This document shows, piece after piece, positions 38,566-47,393 of a stretch of 64,000 nucleotides of DNA; within the stretch, counting starts at the first letter, position 1; every line of letters starts with the position of its first letter. The translations under genes and the position numbers were made by a program. The stretch spans positions 106,554-170,553 of the forward strand of contig DATKBT010000076.1 of the NCBI GenBank assembly GCA_035546295.1, read 5' to 3'. Below the pieces are notes generated by a model, which ran no database searches, was not told the origin of the DNA, and saw nothing but the letters and a program-made list of their open reading frames with translations. The stretch is from DATKBT01 sp035546295 (GTDB taxonomy: Bacteria > Acidobacteriota > Thermoanaerobaculia > Multivoradales > Multivoraceae).

Positions 38566-39009
38566 CTAAGGGTGCGTGACGGTCAGCGTGTAGGAGATCT
38601 GCTGGTCGGGGAAGATGTTTCCCACGTCGAGAACGCTGACGCAGTAGGCGGCGGCGCGGGTGGCCGTCGCCTGCAGGACCTGGCCGGCGCGCACCGAGTC
38701 GTCCCGGGCGAACAGCTCGCACTGCTCGGGATCGGTCTCGGAGGGATTGCCGATGCCCAGACCCATGGTGATCGTCCCGAGCGGCTCGAGCTCGGTGAGG
38801 CCGAACCGGATGATGCCGACGTTGGCGACCATGAAGTTGTGGGAGGAGGAGCCGGTCTGCGCCACGACGCCCTCGAAGGTCTCGGTGACGGTGGGGACCT
38901 CCTCCGGCGGCTCGTCGGTGGGCTCGGTGGGAGAGGAGTCGCTGTCGTCGCAGCCGGCGAGGACCAACAGGAGCAGGAGCGACGCCGTAGCGAGGATGAT
39001 TCGAAGCAT
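38566..39009 (-). CDS. Small lipoprotein, paralogue A
   Basis: This 147-residue protein has a lipoprotein signal (LLLVLAGC|DDS) followed by a Pro/Glu/Thr linker and a single beta-sandwich-like domain: FEGVVAQTGSSSHNF, ITMGLGIGNPS, two Cys residues (CELFARDD; AAYCVSVLD) likely forming a disulfide, and FPDQQISYTLTV. The following gene encodes a related domain, so they are probably co-transcribed (23-bp gap). It resembles bacterial pre-peptidase C-like domains in the final SVLDVGN/SYTLTV pattern. Function is unknown; surface location is predicted. Confidence 0.75.
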   Translation of the reverse strand: MLRIILATASLLLLLVLAGCDDSDSSPTEPTDEPPEEVPTVTETFEGVVAQTGSSSHNFMVANVGIIRFGLTELEPLGTITMGLGIGNPSETDPEQCELFARDDSVRAGQVLQATATRAAAYCVSVLDVGNIFPDQQISYTLTVTHP

Positions 39010-39032
39010 GTTGGGTCTCGGAGAGGGCGGTG

Positions 39033-39518
39033 TCAATCGGGGAGCTCGATCCTCAGCTGATAGCTGAAGGTGGAGTCGTCGGGGAAGTTGCCGGGGTCGA
39101 AGAGGGTCGCGCAGTACTCGCGGGCGTTCAGCCCGTAGAGCTGCCGATCCCCCTCGCCCAGCGTGGTCTGGCCGGTGATGCTGCATTCCCCCTCGCTGCT
39201 GGGACGGCCGATCCCGAGGCCGACCACCGCGGTGGAGGGATCGAAGAGCTGCGTGATGTCGACCAGCGTGGCGGTGAGATCGACGAGCGAGACCGAGACC
39301 GTCCCTGACTTGGGTGGCTCGAAGACGTGCGAGCTGCGGCCCTCCGCGGTGAGCGTTCCGGTGAAGAGGAGCGGGGGCTGACCTGGATCGGTCGGGCTGT
39401 CGTCGCAGGATCCGAGAGGCAGACCGAGACCCGGGATCAGCACCGCGACGATCAGCGCCCGGCGCCACCGCGTGATGATCTCTGTTCGACGTCGGTCTCT
39501 TGCCGTTCGACCTGGCAT
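39033..39518 (-). CDS. Small lipoprotein, paralogue B
   Basis: This 161-residue protein has an Arg-rich start, a hydrophobic segment and the lipobox LGSC|DDS. The mature domain aligns with paralogue A: FTGTLTAEGRSSHVF, AVVGLGIGRPSS, paired Cys (GECSITG; REYCATLFD) and a terminal DDSTFSYQLRIELP. The start at 39518 is supported by GGGGAG five bases upstream; the longer frame at 39557 lacks one. It is the upstream member of the tandem pair. The role is unknown. Confidence 0.75.
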   Translation of the reverse strand: MPGRTARDRRRTEIITRWRRALIVAVLIPGLGLPLGSCDDSPTDPGQPPLLFTGTLTAEGRSSHVFEPPKSGTVSVSLVDLTATLVDITQLFDPSTAVVGLGIGRPSSEGECSITGQTTLGEGDRQLYGLNAREYCATLFDPGNFPDDSTFSYQLRIELPD

Positions 39519-39711
39519 GTCGCTCCCCTTGCGGGCGACGGGGGATCCGGTCCGCATCAGGAGGCAGAGGCTAGCATCCTCCGCGTTCTCGGTGCCTGCC
39601 TGGACCGCCTCCGGACAGTCCGCCGTGCCGCCGCCGCGCCCCCGAGAACGCAGCGGCGGCCGGGAACATTCTCCTCCGCGGTCGAGGGGGTCGGGGGAGG
39701 CGGGCCTGGGC

Positions 39712-40143
39712 TCAGGCGCGAGCGCGCCGGATCCTCAGGATGCCCAGGATCTGGACGTCGGCGAGCACCGCGACGAACAGAGCCATCGCGCCGAACACCC
39801 AGTTGCCGAGCGTCGAGTAGGCGCCGATCGCGATCTCGATGGCGCTGACCACGACCCAGGCGACGTCGAGGGCGACGACGGTCCAGGCGGCGCCCAGGGG
39901 AATCGGCCGCCGGGCGGACAGCCACGCGACGAAGGCGGCGAAGCCGAGGAGGAGCCACGCGGTCGGCGCCAACGAGATCGGCGAGCCGAGCCGCTGCGCG
40001 AGCGCCGATCCGCCGACCAGGAAGGCGGCGGCCGACAGAGCCGAGCTGGCGGCGTTGACCTGGAAGGTCCGGCGGAGAAGCGTCGATGCGTCGCGCTCGG
40101 TGGTGGAGCGGTGGGCGGTGGCTGCGATCGAATGCGTCGTCAT
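39712..40143 (-). CDS. Small four-helix integral membrane protein under a sigma-54 promoter
   Basis: This 143-residue protein has about four transmembrane helices (SSALSAAAFLVGGSALA; TAWLLLGFAAFVAWLS; AAWTVVALDVAWVVVSAIE; NWVFGAMALFVAVLADVQILG), an N-terminal Thr/Arg-rich cytoplasmic region and an Arg-rich tail. Similar small membrane proteins are common but unnamed. GAGAGGA precedes the ATG. About 50 bp upstream is a perfect TGGCAC-N5-TTGCT element on this strand, so expression should depend on sigma-54 and on the neighbouring response regulator (inference). Confidence 0.75.
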   Translation of the reverse strand: MTTHSIAATAHRSTTERDASTLLRRTFQVNAASSALSAAAFLVGGSALAQRLGSPISLAPTAWLLLGFAAFVAWLSARRPIPLGAAWTVVALDVAWVVVSAIEIAIGAYSTLGNWVFGAMALFVAVLADVQILGILRIRRARA

Positions 40144-40192
40144 GTTCTTGTCCTCTCGAAGGTCGTTGATCGAGGCGTTGCGCACCCCTTCG

Positions 40193-40208
40193 AGCAACCG
40201 ATGTGCCA
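40193..40208 (-). promoter_or_regulatory. Sigma-54 promoter (-24/-12) for the 39712-40143 gene
   Basis: The minus strand reads TGGCACATCGGTTGCT, which matches the -24/-12 consensus TGGCAC-N5-TTGCW exactly. Transcription would start near 40181, leaving a leader of about 40 bases with a ribosome-binding site. Confidence 0.8.
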
Positions 40209-40282
40209 CCGAGCCGGAATGCCGCGCGGGTGGCCCGGGCGCGGCTCTGGCGGCGCACCGGGTCGCCGGCCCGCGGGTTTCG

Positions 40283-40344
40283 CGTTGCAGACCCGCAACG
40301 TCGGCGTTGCAGCCCCGCGACGCGCGCGTTGCGGAGCGGACTGG
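40283..40344. promoter_or_regulatory. Three phased enhancer sites for an NtrC-type activator
   Basis: CGTTGC begins at 40283, 40305 and 40327, exactly 22 bp apart. The first site is a perfect dyad, CGTTGC-AGACCC-GCAACG; the second has one mismatch, CGTTGC-AGCCCC-GCGACG; the third keeps only one half. The group lies about 75-105 bp from each of the two sigma-54 promoters. Confidence 0.7.
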
Positions 40345-40410
40345 AGGCGCTGCGGCGAGTGGAGGCGCGGCGCGGGCGCGGGGCCCGCTTCCGCCGTCGG
40401 CGCGCGCCAC

Positions 40411-40426
40411 TGGCCCATGGCTTGCT
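40411..40426 (+). promoter_or_regulatory. Sigma-54 promoter (-24/-12) for the two-component operon
   Basis: TGGCCCATGGCTTGCT matches TGGCAC-N5-TTGCW with one change in the -24 element and correct GG-GC spacing. The expected transcription start near 40437 is only about four bases before the GTG of the histidine kinase gene. Confidence 0.7.
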
Positions 40427-40440
40427 GGTAGGTTGTTCCC

Positions 40441-41462
40441 GTGAACGAGAGAGGCCGCCGTTGGCGCTGGTGGGGGCTCGCTGCGGGGCTCGCGGTGGGG
40501 ATCGGCGACTACGCGCTGACGGTCTCTCTGGGCGCCGACTTCCGGATCGGAGGGCGCGATCTCACGGTCCTCGTCCTGGAGGGGATGCTGCTCGGCTTCG
40601 CGGCCTTCGGCTGGTTCCTGGGCCGCCTGGTCGAGGAGCGGGCGACGGCGCGCCGGCACGCCGCGACCATCGAGCGCCAGCTCCGCGAGCTCGAGGCCGC
40701 GCAGCGGGTGCTGGTCGAGCGGGAGAAGCTGGCGGCGGTCGGACGGATGGCGGCCGGGATCGCCCACGAGGTGCGCAACCCGCTCGCCGTCATCCGGTCC
40801 TCTGCCGCGATGCTGCGCGACGAGTTCGCAGCGGGCAGCGAGGAGGCGAAGGCCTGCGGCTTCATCTGTGAGGAGATCGATCGCCTCGACCGCCTGGTCG
40901 GCTCGGTGCTCGACTGGGCGAAGCCGACCCGGCTCGACCTGCGCGAGCTCCACGCGCATCAGCTGCTCGAGCGTTGTGAGCGCTTGGTCGCCGCCGAGCT
41001 CGAGCGTCGCCGCATCGAGCTGGCGGTCGAGGTCGATCCGTCGGTGTCGACGCTGATCGGCGATCCCGATCTCCTCGAGCAGGCGATCTACGGTCTGCTG
41101 CTCAACGCAGCCGAAGCGATCGGCGAACGAGGCAGGATCGGGATCGTGGTGCGCGAAGTCGGCGCCGACTCGTCGTCCCTCGCCATCGAGATCGCCGACG
41201 ACGGTCACGGCGTCGACGCGCATCTTCGCGACGAGATCTTCGAGCCGTTCGTGACCACCAGGGCTCAGGGCTCCGGGCTGGGGCTTCCGATGGTGCGGCG
41301 GGCGGTCGAGGACCACGGAGGCACTGTCGAGCTGGTCGAGCTGGTCGAGCGTGGCGCGATGGACGGTGGCGGGCCGGCGCGGCGTGGCGCCTGCTTTCGC
41401 ATCACGCTGCCGAGGCTCGAGCCGAGGGAGATCGTGGCGGGACACGGCGAGAGGATCGCCTC

Positions 41463-41466
<4 letters not shown>
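40441..41466 (+). CDS. Sensor histidine kinase (NtrB-like)
   Basis: This 341-residue protein has two transmembrane helices (WWGLAAGLAVGIGDYALTV near 10-28; VLEGMLLGFAAFGWFLG near 45-62) with almost no periplasmic loop. A coiled-coil follows, then HisKA with MAAGIAHEVRNPLAVIR (phospho-acceptor His near 110), and HATPase_c with LLLNAAEAIGE (N box), IADDGHGV (G1) and GSGLGLPMVRRAVEDHGG (G2). The tail repeats VELVELVER. It phosphorylates the response regulator encoded next, whose GTG overlaps its stop (GTGA). The predicted sigma-54 start leaves almost no 5' leader, so leaderless initiation is possible. Confidence 0.9.
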
Positions 41467-42836
<1,370 letters not shown>

Positions 42837-42873
42837 GCCGCCGAGACGGCGGCCGACGACGGCGCCAGTCCGG

Positions 42874-42930
42874 GCTAGCCTCCGATGTGCCCGGGCGCTC
42901 CGCGCGCTTCTTGGCACATCTCCGGCTAGC
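42874..42930. repeat. REP-like imperfect palindrome 1
   Basis: GCTAGCCTCCGATGTGCC at the left and GGCACATCTCCGGCTAGC at the right form an imperfect inverted repeat around GC-rich DNA. It belongs to the same family as the palindromes at 43133 and 47280 (shared GCCTCCGA-ATGTGC core). Confidence 0.6.
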
Positions 42931-43093
42931 AATTCCTCGCGGCTCCACTCCGAGCTGAGGGGCGCGCAACGCGCGCGAGCCGAAGCGAGAAGCGGTGAGG
43001 CGCGCTGAGCCTGCGAAGCGGGCCGAGCCCAGCGCCTGCGGCGCGTCGCCGCGGACAGCCATAGAGCCGGATCTCGAATACCCAGACAGTGGG

Positions 43094-43121
43094 CCGGAGA
43101 ATGAGCCTGCGAATTCTCCGG
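43094..43121. repeat. 9-bp stem palindrome
   Basis: CCGGAGAAT (43094-43102) pairs with ATTCTCCGG (43113-43121) across a 10-base loop. It is part of the cluster of palindromes between the response regulator and the S1-domain gene. Confidence 0.65.
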
Positions 43122-43132
43122 AGCTAGGAGCC

Positions 43133-43168
43133 AGCCTCCGAATGTGCTGGATGGCACATTCGGAGGCT
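43133..43168 (+). repeat. REP-like perfect 15-bp palindrome overlapping the S1-gene ribosome-binding site
   Basis: AGCCTCCGAATGTGC and GCACATTCGGAGGCT form a perfect 15-bp stem with loop TGGATG. The 3' arm contains GGAGG about 13 bases before the ATG of the next gene, so folding of the mRNA would hide this Shine-Dalgarno sequence. Confidence 0.8.
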
Positions 43169-43179
43169 AGAGTGGGCCG

Positions 43180-44478
43180 ATGAGCGGCGACGAGGAAAGC
43201 TTCGAGGCGGCGCTTCGGGCGTTCGAGGCCGAGCAGGCGACGCCCGCCCGGCCCGCTCTGCGGGTGGGCGAGAAGATCGTGGGGACGATCGTCTCCATCG
43301 AAGGGGACTTCGCATTCGTCGAGCTGGGGGGCAAGGCGGAGGGCCAAGTACCGGTGGAGGAGCTGCGAGACGCCGAGGGTGAGCTGCTCTACCAGGCCGG
43401 CGACACCCTCGAGGCGCTGATCACGGCCGAGGGCGCCGACGGCGCGCTCACGCTCCGGGTTCGACCGGGGAGAGGGCAGATCGCGGCCGGCGAGCTGCGG
43501 GACGCACAGCGACACCGGATCCCGGTCGAGGGCCGGGTGGCCGCCATCAACAAGGGCGGCGCCGAGGTCGACGTGGGCGGTCTGCGGGCCTTCTGTCCCA
43601 TCTCCCAGCTCGCCGACCGGTTCGTCGAGGACCCGAAGGAGCTCCTCAACCGGCGGCTGAGCTTCCTGGTCACCCGCTTCGAGGACGGGGGAGCGGGTCG
43701 GCGCCCCAACGTGGTGCTGTCGCGCCGCGCCCTGCTCGAGGACGAGAAGCGCCAGCAGGCCGAGGAGACCCGGGCCAAGCTCGAGGTCGGCGCGGTGCTC
43801 ACCGGCGAGGTCCGGTCGATCGTACCCTTCGGTGCGTTCGTGGACCTGGGCGGGATCGAGGGTCTGCTCCACGTCAGCCAGATGAGCCACGGCCGGGTGG
43901 CCGATCCCGCCGAGGTGGTCGAGATCGGCCAGCGGGTCGAAGTCGAGGTCCTCGAGATCGTCCCGCAGCCCGGTGGCGCGGACTCGAAAGGCAGGCGCGA
44001 GCGGATCTCGCTCTCGATGCGCACGCTGCAGCAGGACCCCTGGATCGGCATCTCGCAGCGGCTCGCGATCGGGACCACCGTGAGCGGAGCGGTGACGCGC
44101 GTCGAGAGCTTCGGCGCCTTCGTCGAGCTCGAGCCGGGGATCGAGGGGCTGGTCCACGTCAGCGAGCTGGGGTCCGAGCAGCGCGTCCAGCACGCGCGCG
44201 AGGTCGTCTCGCCGGGGCAGGAGGTGCGAGTGCGGGTGCTCGACGTCGACCCTGCGAAGCGCCGAATCGCGCTCTCGATCGCGGCTGCCGTGGCCGCCGT
44301 GGCGGCGCGCGAGGAGGCCGCGGAGAAGGCCGATTTCGAGCGCCGGAGCCGGGAGCGGTCCAGCGGTCTCGGCTCGATGGGCAGCGCCCTGGCCGGCGCC
44401 CTGGGCGACCTGCGCGGCGAGCCCGAAAGCGAGGACACGAACGACGAGCCGACCGGGAGCGGGGAAGATCAGAGGTAG
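43180..44478 (+). CDS. S1-domain RNA-binding protein (ribosomal protein S1-like)
   Basis: This 432-residue protein has four S1-like repeats: VGEKIVGTIVSIEGDFAFVELGG (about 29), a second weaker one near 117 (VEGRVAAINKGGAEVDVGG), VLTGEVRSIVPFGAFVDLGGIEGLLHVSQMSH near 205 and VSGAVTRVESFGAFVELEPGIEGLVHVSEL near 305, then an acidic/Ser-rich tail. The canonical six-repeat RpsA of most Gram-negatives is longer, so this is a four-repeat relative, possibly the second S1 paralogue of the genome. It binds RNA, perhaps mRNA on ribosomes. The hairpin immediately before the ATG could regulate translation. Confidence 0.9.
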   Translation: MSGDEESFEAALRAFEAEQATPARPALRVGEKIVGTIVSIEGDFAFVELGGKAEGQVPVEELRDAEGELLYQAGDTLEALITAEGADGALTLRVRPGRGQIAAGELRDAQRHRIPVEGRVAAINKGGAEVDVGGLRAFCPISQLADRFVEDPKELLNRRLSFLVTRFEDGGAGRRPNVVLSRRALLEDEKRQQAEETRAKLEVGAVLTGEVRSIVPFGAFVDLGGIEGLLHVSQMSHGRVADPAEVVEIGQRVEVEVLEIVPQPGGADSKGRRERISLSMRTLQQDPWIGISQRLAIGTTVSGAVTRVESFGAFVELEPGIEGLVHVSELGSEQRVQHAREVVSPGQEVRVRVLDVDPAKRRIALSIAAAVAAVAAREEAAEKADFERRSRERSSGLGSMGSALAGALGDLRGEPESEDTNDEPTGSGEDQR

Positions 44479-44533
44479 AGCCGGGAACGATCGGCTCGAT
44501 CGAAGCGCTGGCCCGATCTGCGTCTTGTGAGCC

Positions 44534-44559
44534 TTGGTCTCGCGCTTGCGCGAGGCCAA
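44534..44559 (+). terminator. Hairpin after the S1-domain gene
   Basis: TTGGTCTCGCGC (44534-44545) pairs with GCGCGAGGCCAA (44548-44559), allowing one G-U pair, with only two bases between the arms so the apex must be open. There is no T-run after it, so it is a weak or protein-assisted terminator at best. Confidence 0.45.
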
Positions 44560-44611
44560 TGACCGCCGCCTGCCGCGGGCAGGCCAGAGAGCTTCCCGCT
44601 GGCCTCGTCGA

Positions 44612-44797
44612 CCTAGTCCGGACTATTCATGAGCGACCTACTGCGGACGCGCATTCATCCCGTCTGGCGGGCGTCCTCGGCCTTCGGCTCCTGCGACGTA
44701 CCGCAAGTACGCCTCGGAGCACTCAGGGCCTGCGGGTGCCCACCAGCTGGGCGACTGCGCGTCCTCGCTACGATCTTCATGAATAGTCCGGACTAGG
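44612..44797. mobile_element. MITE-like element with 21-bp terminal inverted repeats
   Basis: The 186-bp segment has perfect inverted ends, of which CTAGTCCGGACTATTCATGA is the core; each end contains the palindrome TAGTCCGGACTA. No transposase is encoded. The right end overlaps the last codon region of the M42 gene and supplies its TAG stop codon. No target duplication is obvious. The element sits between an S1-gene hairpin and the peptidase gene. Confidence 0.65.
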
Positions 44798-47054
44798 GCG
44801 GCGCTGCCGGGTCGACCCGCTTCTCGACCGGCTGCTCGACCGGTCCCTCGACCGGCTGCTCGACCAGCGCCACGATCAGGTCCACCAGCGCGTCGAGGTC
44901 GCGCAGGTCCATGACCTCGACGGGCGAGTGGGAGTAGCGACCGGGCCACGACAGCGGGACGCTGCGCCCGCCGTAGGCGAGGAAGGGCTGGCCGTCGGTG
45001 CCGCCGTGGGTCATGGCGACCTGGAGCGGAATGCCTCGAGCGCGGGCGAGCGCCCGCACGCGCTCCAGGTCGTCGCGGTGGACGAAGTTGATGCTTTCGA
45101 GCGCGCGCAGCACGGCGCCGTCACCCAACCGGCTCCAGGCGTAGGCGTCGCTCTCCATCGGCGAGTCCGACGAGACGTGGGTGTCGACCGGGAACACCGT
45201 CTCGACCTCGCCCAGGCGCGCCGCGAGCGCGGCGGCGCCGCGGAGGCCGACCTCCTCCTCGACCGACCAGGCGAAGGTGACCGGTCGCGTGACCCGCGAG
45301 CGGTCGACGCGCTCGAGCGCGAGCAGCAGGGCGGCGCTGCCGACCCGATCGTCGAAGCCGCGAGCGAGTGCGCGGTGGCGGCCGATCCGCTCCATCTGCT
45401 TGGGCATGGTCACCGTCGACTCGCCTTCGACCACGCCCAGCTCGAGCGCGCGCCGCCGGCTGCCGGCTCCGAGATCGACCAGGAGCGGACCCTCGGGGGC
45501 GCGTTCCCCGGCGTCGAGGTAGCCCGCCCGCGGGCGGAAGATCGCGGGCAGATCCCGGCCGGGCAGGTCCCGGCTCGCGGTGCGCACGACGGCGGCCTGC
45601 GCCTCCCACAGCCAGGGATAGAAGCCGCCGCGCCGGACCACCTCGAGCAGGCCGTCGTCGCGGATCCGCTCGACGCGGAACCCGACCTCGTCCATGTGGG
45701 CGACGAAGACGCGCTGGGCGATGGCGCCGTGAGCGACGTGGCCCGGCGCCGTGCCCTCGGGACCGAAGCGCACCGTCAGGTTGCCGGCGTCGTCGATGCG
45801 GGGCTCGGCCCACGCGGGCAGCCGCGCGCGGATCTCGTCGCGCACCGGACCCTCGGCGCCCGAGACCCCGGCGCGCGCGACCAGCGCCGCGAGAAGCTCG
45901 GCCGGCGCGCCCTGGGGGGGCGCGCCGCTGGATGCGCTTCGCTCGGGCAGCGGCGGTGCCTCGGCCGACGCTCCGGCGGCGACCCCGGCGATGGCGGCGA
46001 GCAGGTCCGCCAACTCGCGGGCGTCGGCGAGCGAGACGGTCTCGACCGGGGTCGCGGCGAATCGCGCCGGCAGGCCGAGCCAGGTCACGCGAGTGTCTGC
46101 CCAGTGCGGACCCTCGGTGCCGGGGGAGGGCCCCCGCTCGGCGAAGGGCGCCGGTTCGCGCGTCCAGCCCGGCCGGGGCGGATGGCCGGCAGCGAGCGGA
46201 CCCGAGCCGAGCGCCGAGGCCACCCCGGATGCCGGCTCGCCGCGAGCGAGCGTGAAGCGATCGGAGAGCAGGACCGCCTGGTCGAAGGGCCCGAAGCGGT
46301 GGACGACCGCCTCGAGCCCCTTGAGGTTGAGCGAGTCGAGCACGGTCCAGGCGAAGACGGCGGTGCCGTCGACGCCGTGACGCACCGCCCGACGGGCCGC
46401 CTCGACCTGAGCGATCGCGGCCGCGCCGAGGGCCGCCGACGGCGCCGCGACCGTGTCGTCGGCGAGCAGGGTGGGGCGCTCGATCAGCGCCACCGTGTCC
46501 AGCAGCTCGATGCCGAGGGCGGCCACCTCGGAGGCCGACTCCGCGCCGACGTCGACGAAGGCGTCGTGGAAGGTGAGCGGCGCCCGGCCGTCGCGGCGCA
46601 GCCGGCCCAGGTGGGTCGAAGGAATCGCGATCGCGCCGACCACCTCGCCGCTCGCGGTCGAGATCGTGACCTTCTGGCCGAAGTGGAGCTGGTCCCAGAG
46701 CGGTCCGCGCCGGCCGTCGCCGAGCGGGACGAGACGAAGGTAGCCGTCCTCCTGGATCCGGCTGATCGCGTAGCCCGGCTCGTCGAGCGGCGCCGCGAAC
46801 AACCGGCGAGGCGCGCCGGAGCCGACCACCAGGACGACGCTGCCGAGGCGGTCGCGCTCGACTCCCGGCCCCCCGAGCTGCCCGAGCCGCTGCACGACCA
46901 ACTCGGCCGCCGCACCTTCGCGGCCGACCACCCGCGGCACCGAGAGCAGAGCCATGACCTCGTCGGCGAACCCGGGCGCCGGATCCTGGGCCGGGGTCCG
47001 GGAGGCGGCGAACAGGAGGATCGAGGTCGAGCCGAGTACGAGCTTGCGGATCAT
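44793..47054 (-). CDS. Double M42-type aminopeptidase, N-terminal copy degenerate, exported
   Basis: This 753-residue protein has a signal peptide (LVLGSTSILLFAASRTPA). It contains two M42 (glutamyl/deblocking aminopeptidase) domains. The C-terminal copy keeps the metal and catalytic residues: VFVAHMDEVGF, FDDRVGSAALLLALE, WSVEEEVGLRG, VDTHVSSDSPM and AMTHGGTDGQP. In the N-terminal copy the matching segments read LFAAPLDEPGY (His lost), ADDTVAAPSAALG (Asp kept) and WTVLDSLNLKG (both Glu lost), so it is probably inactive and may be structural. The tail VEQPVEGPVEQPVEK is a short repeat, and the stop codon comes from the MITE-like element. Confidence 0.88.
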   Translation of the reverse strand: MIRKLVLGSTSILLFAASRTPAQDPAPGFADEVMALLSVPRVVGREGAAAELVVQRLGQLGGPGVERDRLGSVVLVVGSGAPRRLFAAPLDEPGYAISRIQEDGYLRLVPLGDGRRGPLWDQLHFGQKVTISTASGEVVGAIAIPSTHLGRLRRDGRAPLTFHDAFVDVGAESASEVAALGIELLDTVALIERPTLLADDTVAAPSAALGAAAIAQVEAARRAVRHGVDGTAVFAWTVLDSLNLKGLEAVVHRFGPFDQAVLLSDRFTLARGEPASGVASALGSGPLAAGHPPRPGWTREPAPFAERGPSPGTEGPHWADTRVTWLGLPARFAATPVETVSLADARELADLLAAIAGVAAGASAEAPPLPERSASSGAPPQGAPAELLAALVARAGVSGAEGPVRDEIRARLPAWAEPRIDDAGNLTVRFGPEGTAPGHVAHGAIAQRVFVAHMDEVGFRVERIRDDGLLEVVRRGGFYPWLWEAQAAVVRTASRDLPGRDLPAIFRPRAGYLDAGERAPEGPLLVDLGAGSRRRALELGVVEGESTVTMPKQMERIGRHRALARGFDDRVGSAALLLALERVDRSRVTRPVTFAWSVEEEVGLRGAAALAARLGEVETVFPVDTHVSSDSPMESDAYAWSRLGDGAVLRALESINFVHRDDLERVRALARARGIPLQVAMTHGGTDGQPFLAYGGRSVPLSWPGRYSHSPVEVMDLRDLDALVDLIVALVEQPVEGPVEQPVEKRVDPAAPP

Positions 47055-47279
47055 GTCGCCGACGCTAGCAGCGCGGCGGGTGAGATCGTCCCGCCGAGAA
47101 CCGAGGACGACGTCTTCCGTTTGGCCCGGGCAGGCGGTCGAAGCCTCGTGTTTCCTTCGCACCAAGGTGCCGGATCTGATGGAGCCTGCCCGCCAGGTCG
47201 TCGAGGCCCGAGCGGGCGTCCGGCTCGTCAGAGGCGGACGCCTTGCGATTTTCCTGGGCGTCTCTGGGCCGCGAAGACC

Positions 47280-47313
47280 AGCCTCGAATGTGCAACACCA
47301 CCGTTCGGAGGCT
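47280..47313. repeat. Degenerate REP-like palindrome
   Basis: AGCCTCGAATGTGC at the left and GTTCGGAGGCT at the right match the arms of the 43133 palindrome with one missing base and a lost GCACA segment. It sits in the 339-bp gap between the M42 gene and the next plus-strand gene; apart from it I see nothing in that gap. Confidence 0.5.
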
Positions 47314-47393
47314 CGCCGGGGGAACGGATCCCTCCGCTCGCGGGTCGAACCGCGTGGCCAGGCTCGCGTTCGCTGACTGCTACGCTGAATCCG

